Positions 5,384-5,508 of a stretch of DNA of 5,508 bases are shown in pieces. Source of the stretch: Planctomycetota bacterium (GTDB lineage Bacteria > Planctomycetota > Planctomycetia > Pirellulales > Pirellulaceae); the NCBI GenBank assembly GCA_019347795.1, contig JAHWKS010000454.1, positions 1-5,508 on the forward strand, written 5' to 3'. The position numbers were made by a program, and so were the translations under genes. A model generated the notes under the pieces. That model was given only the letters and a program-made list of their open reading frames with translations, ran no database searches and was not told the DNA's origin. Each line of letters starts with the position of its first letter. Within the stretch, counting starts at the first letter, position 1.

Positions 5384-5508
5384 ATGGGTTCTGCGACTCT
5401 TTTGGCGATTGGCCCTCCCTGGATGGCAAACTGGCTTACCCCCGTTTGGATTCTTGGCGTGGGCGCCTTGATGGGGCTGGCCGTCCTGCTGGTGCTATGG
5501 GGGGTGGT
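5384..5508 (+). CDS. Membrane protein of unknown function, N-terminal fragment
   Basis: An open frame starts at ATG 5384-5386 and runs to the window edge without a stop (41 complete codons). The translation starts MGSATLLAIGPPWMANWL, and a strongly hydrophobic stretch from about residue 19 to the edge (VWILGVGALMGLAVLLVLWG) looks like a first membrane helix. The family cannot be named from this fragment; a permease is possible but not shown. The frame is open upstream to a stop at 5315-5317, but no other start codon lies in between, which supports this ATG. No Shine-Dalgarno is seen; a pyrimidine-rich tract (about 5350-5377) precedes the start instead. A weak -10-like TATTGT lies at 5310-5315. 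The gene diverges from the ABC ATPase across about 206 bases. Confidence 0.55.
   Translation, partial: MGSATLLAIGPPWMANWLTPVWILGVGALMGLAVLLVLWGV

Overview
The window comes from a GC-rich bacterium. The cytochrome b6-type plus Rieske pair, the neutral/alkaline ceramidase-family hydrolase and the short palindromic intergenic repeats suggest a planctomycete or a relative in the PVC group. This is inference from gene content and style; no rRNA or other marker gene is present. Five genes are read on the minus strand and one partial gene on the plus strand.

Right-hand block (5508 to 1972). A partial plus-strand membrane protein (5384 onward) diverges from a minus-strand gene cluster. The cluster holds a two-domain sugar-type (RbsA/MglA class) ABC ATPase (3663-5177), a 107-residue protein of unknown function whose start overlaps the ATPase stop as ATGA (3343-3666), and a neutral/alkaline ceramidase-family hydrolase 21 bases further on (1972-3321). 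The tight spacing suggests one transcript. The sugar permease and binding protein that normally partner the ATPase are not in view. The leader just upstream of the ATPase start is filled by a pair of small palindromes in inverted orientation, a REP/BIME-like element that can fold into one long hairpin.

Middle (1653-1971). This 319-base gap without a gene separates the transport/hydrolase cluster from the respiratory cluster. It holds a minus-strand promoter candidate (TTGACA, 18 bases, TACGAT) and a near-perfect CRP/FNR-family palindrome (TGTGA-N6-TCACG).

Left-hand block (1652 to 1). A Rieske iron-sulfur protein (444-1652) is followed by the first 101 codons of a cytochrome b (1-304, running off the window). 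Together they are the core of a quinol-oxidising cytochrome bc complex. The Rieske protein is unusual: about 230 Ala/Pro/Lys-rich residues with four copies of a short SVxxILAAAR-like motif precede an internal twin-arginine membrane anchor. The cytochrome b resembles b6 and keeps a cysteine where b6 attaches heme ci covalently. Between the two genes lies a small array of AACCTCT heptamers with an inverted partner copy, able to fold in the mRNA.

The most noteworthy signals are the repeat-bearing Rieske extension, the heme-ci-type cysteine, the heptamer array between the two bc genes, and the REP-like pair in the ATPase leader. I saw no CRISPR array, transposase, integrase, RNA gene or defence system.
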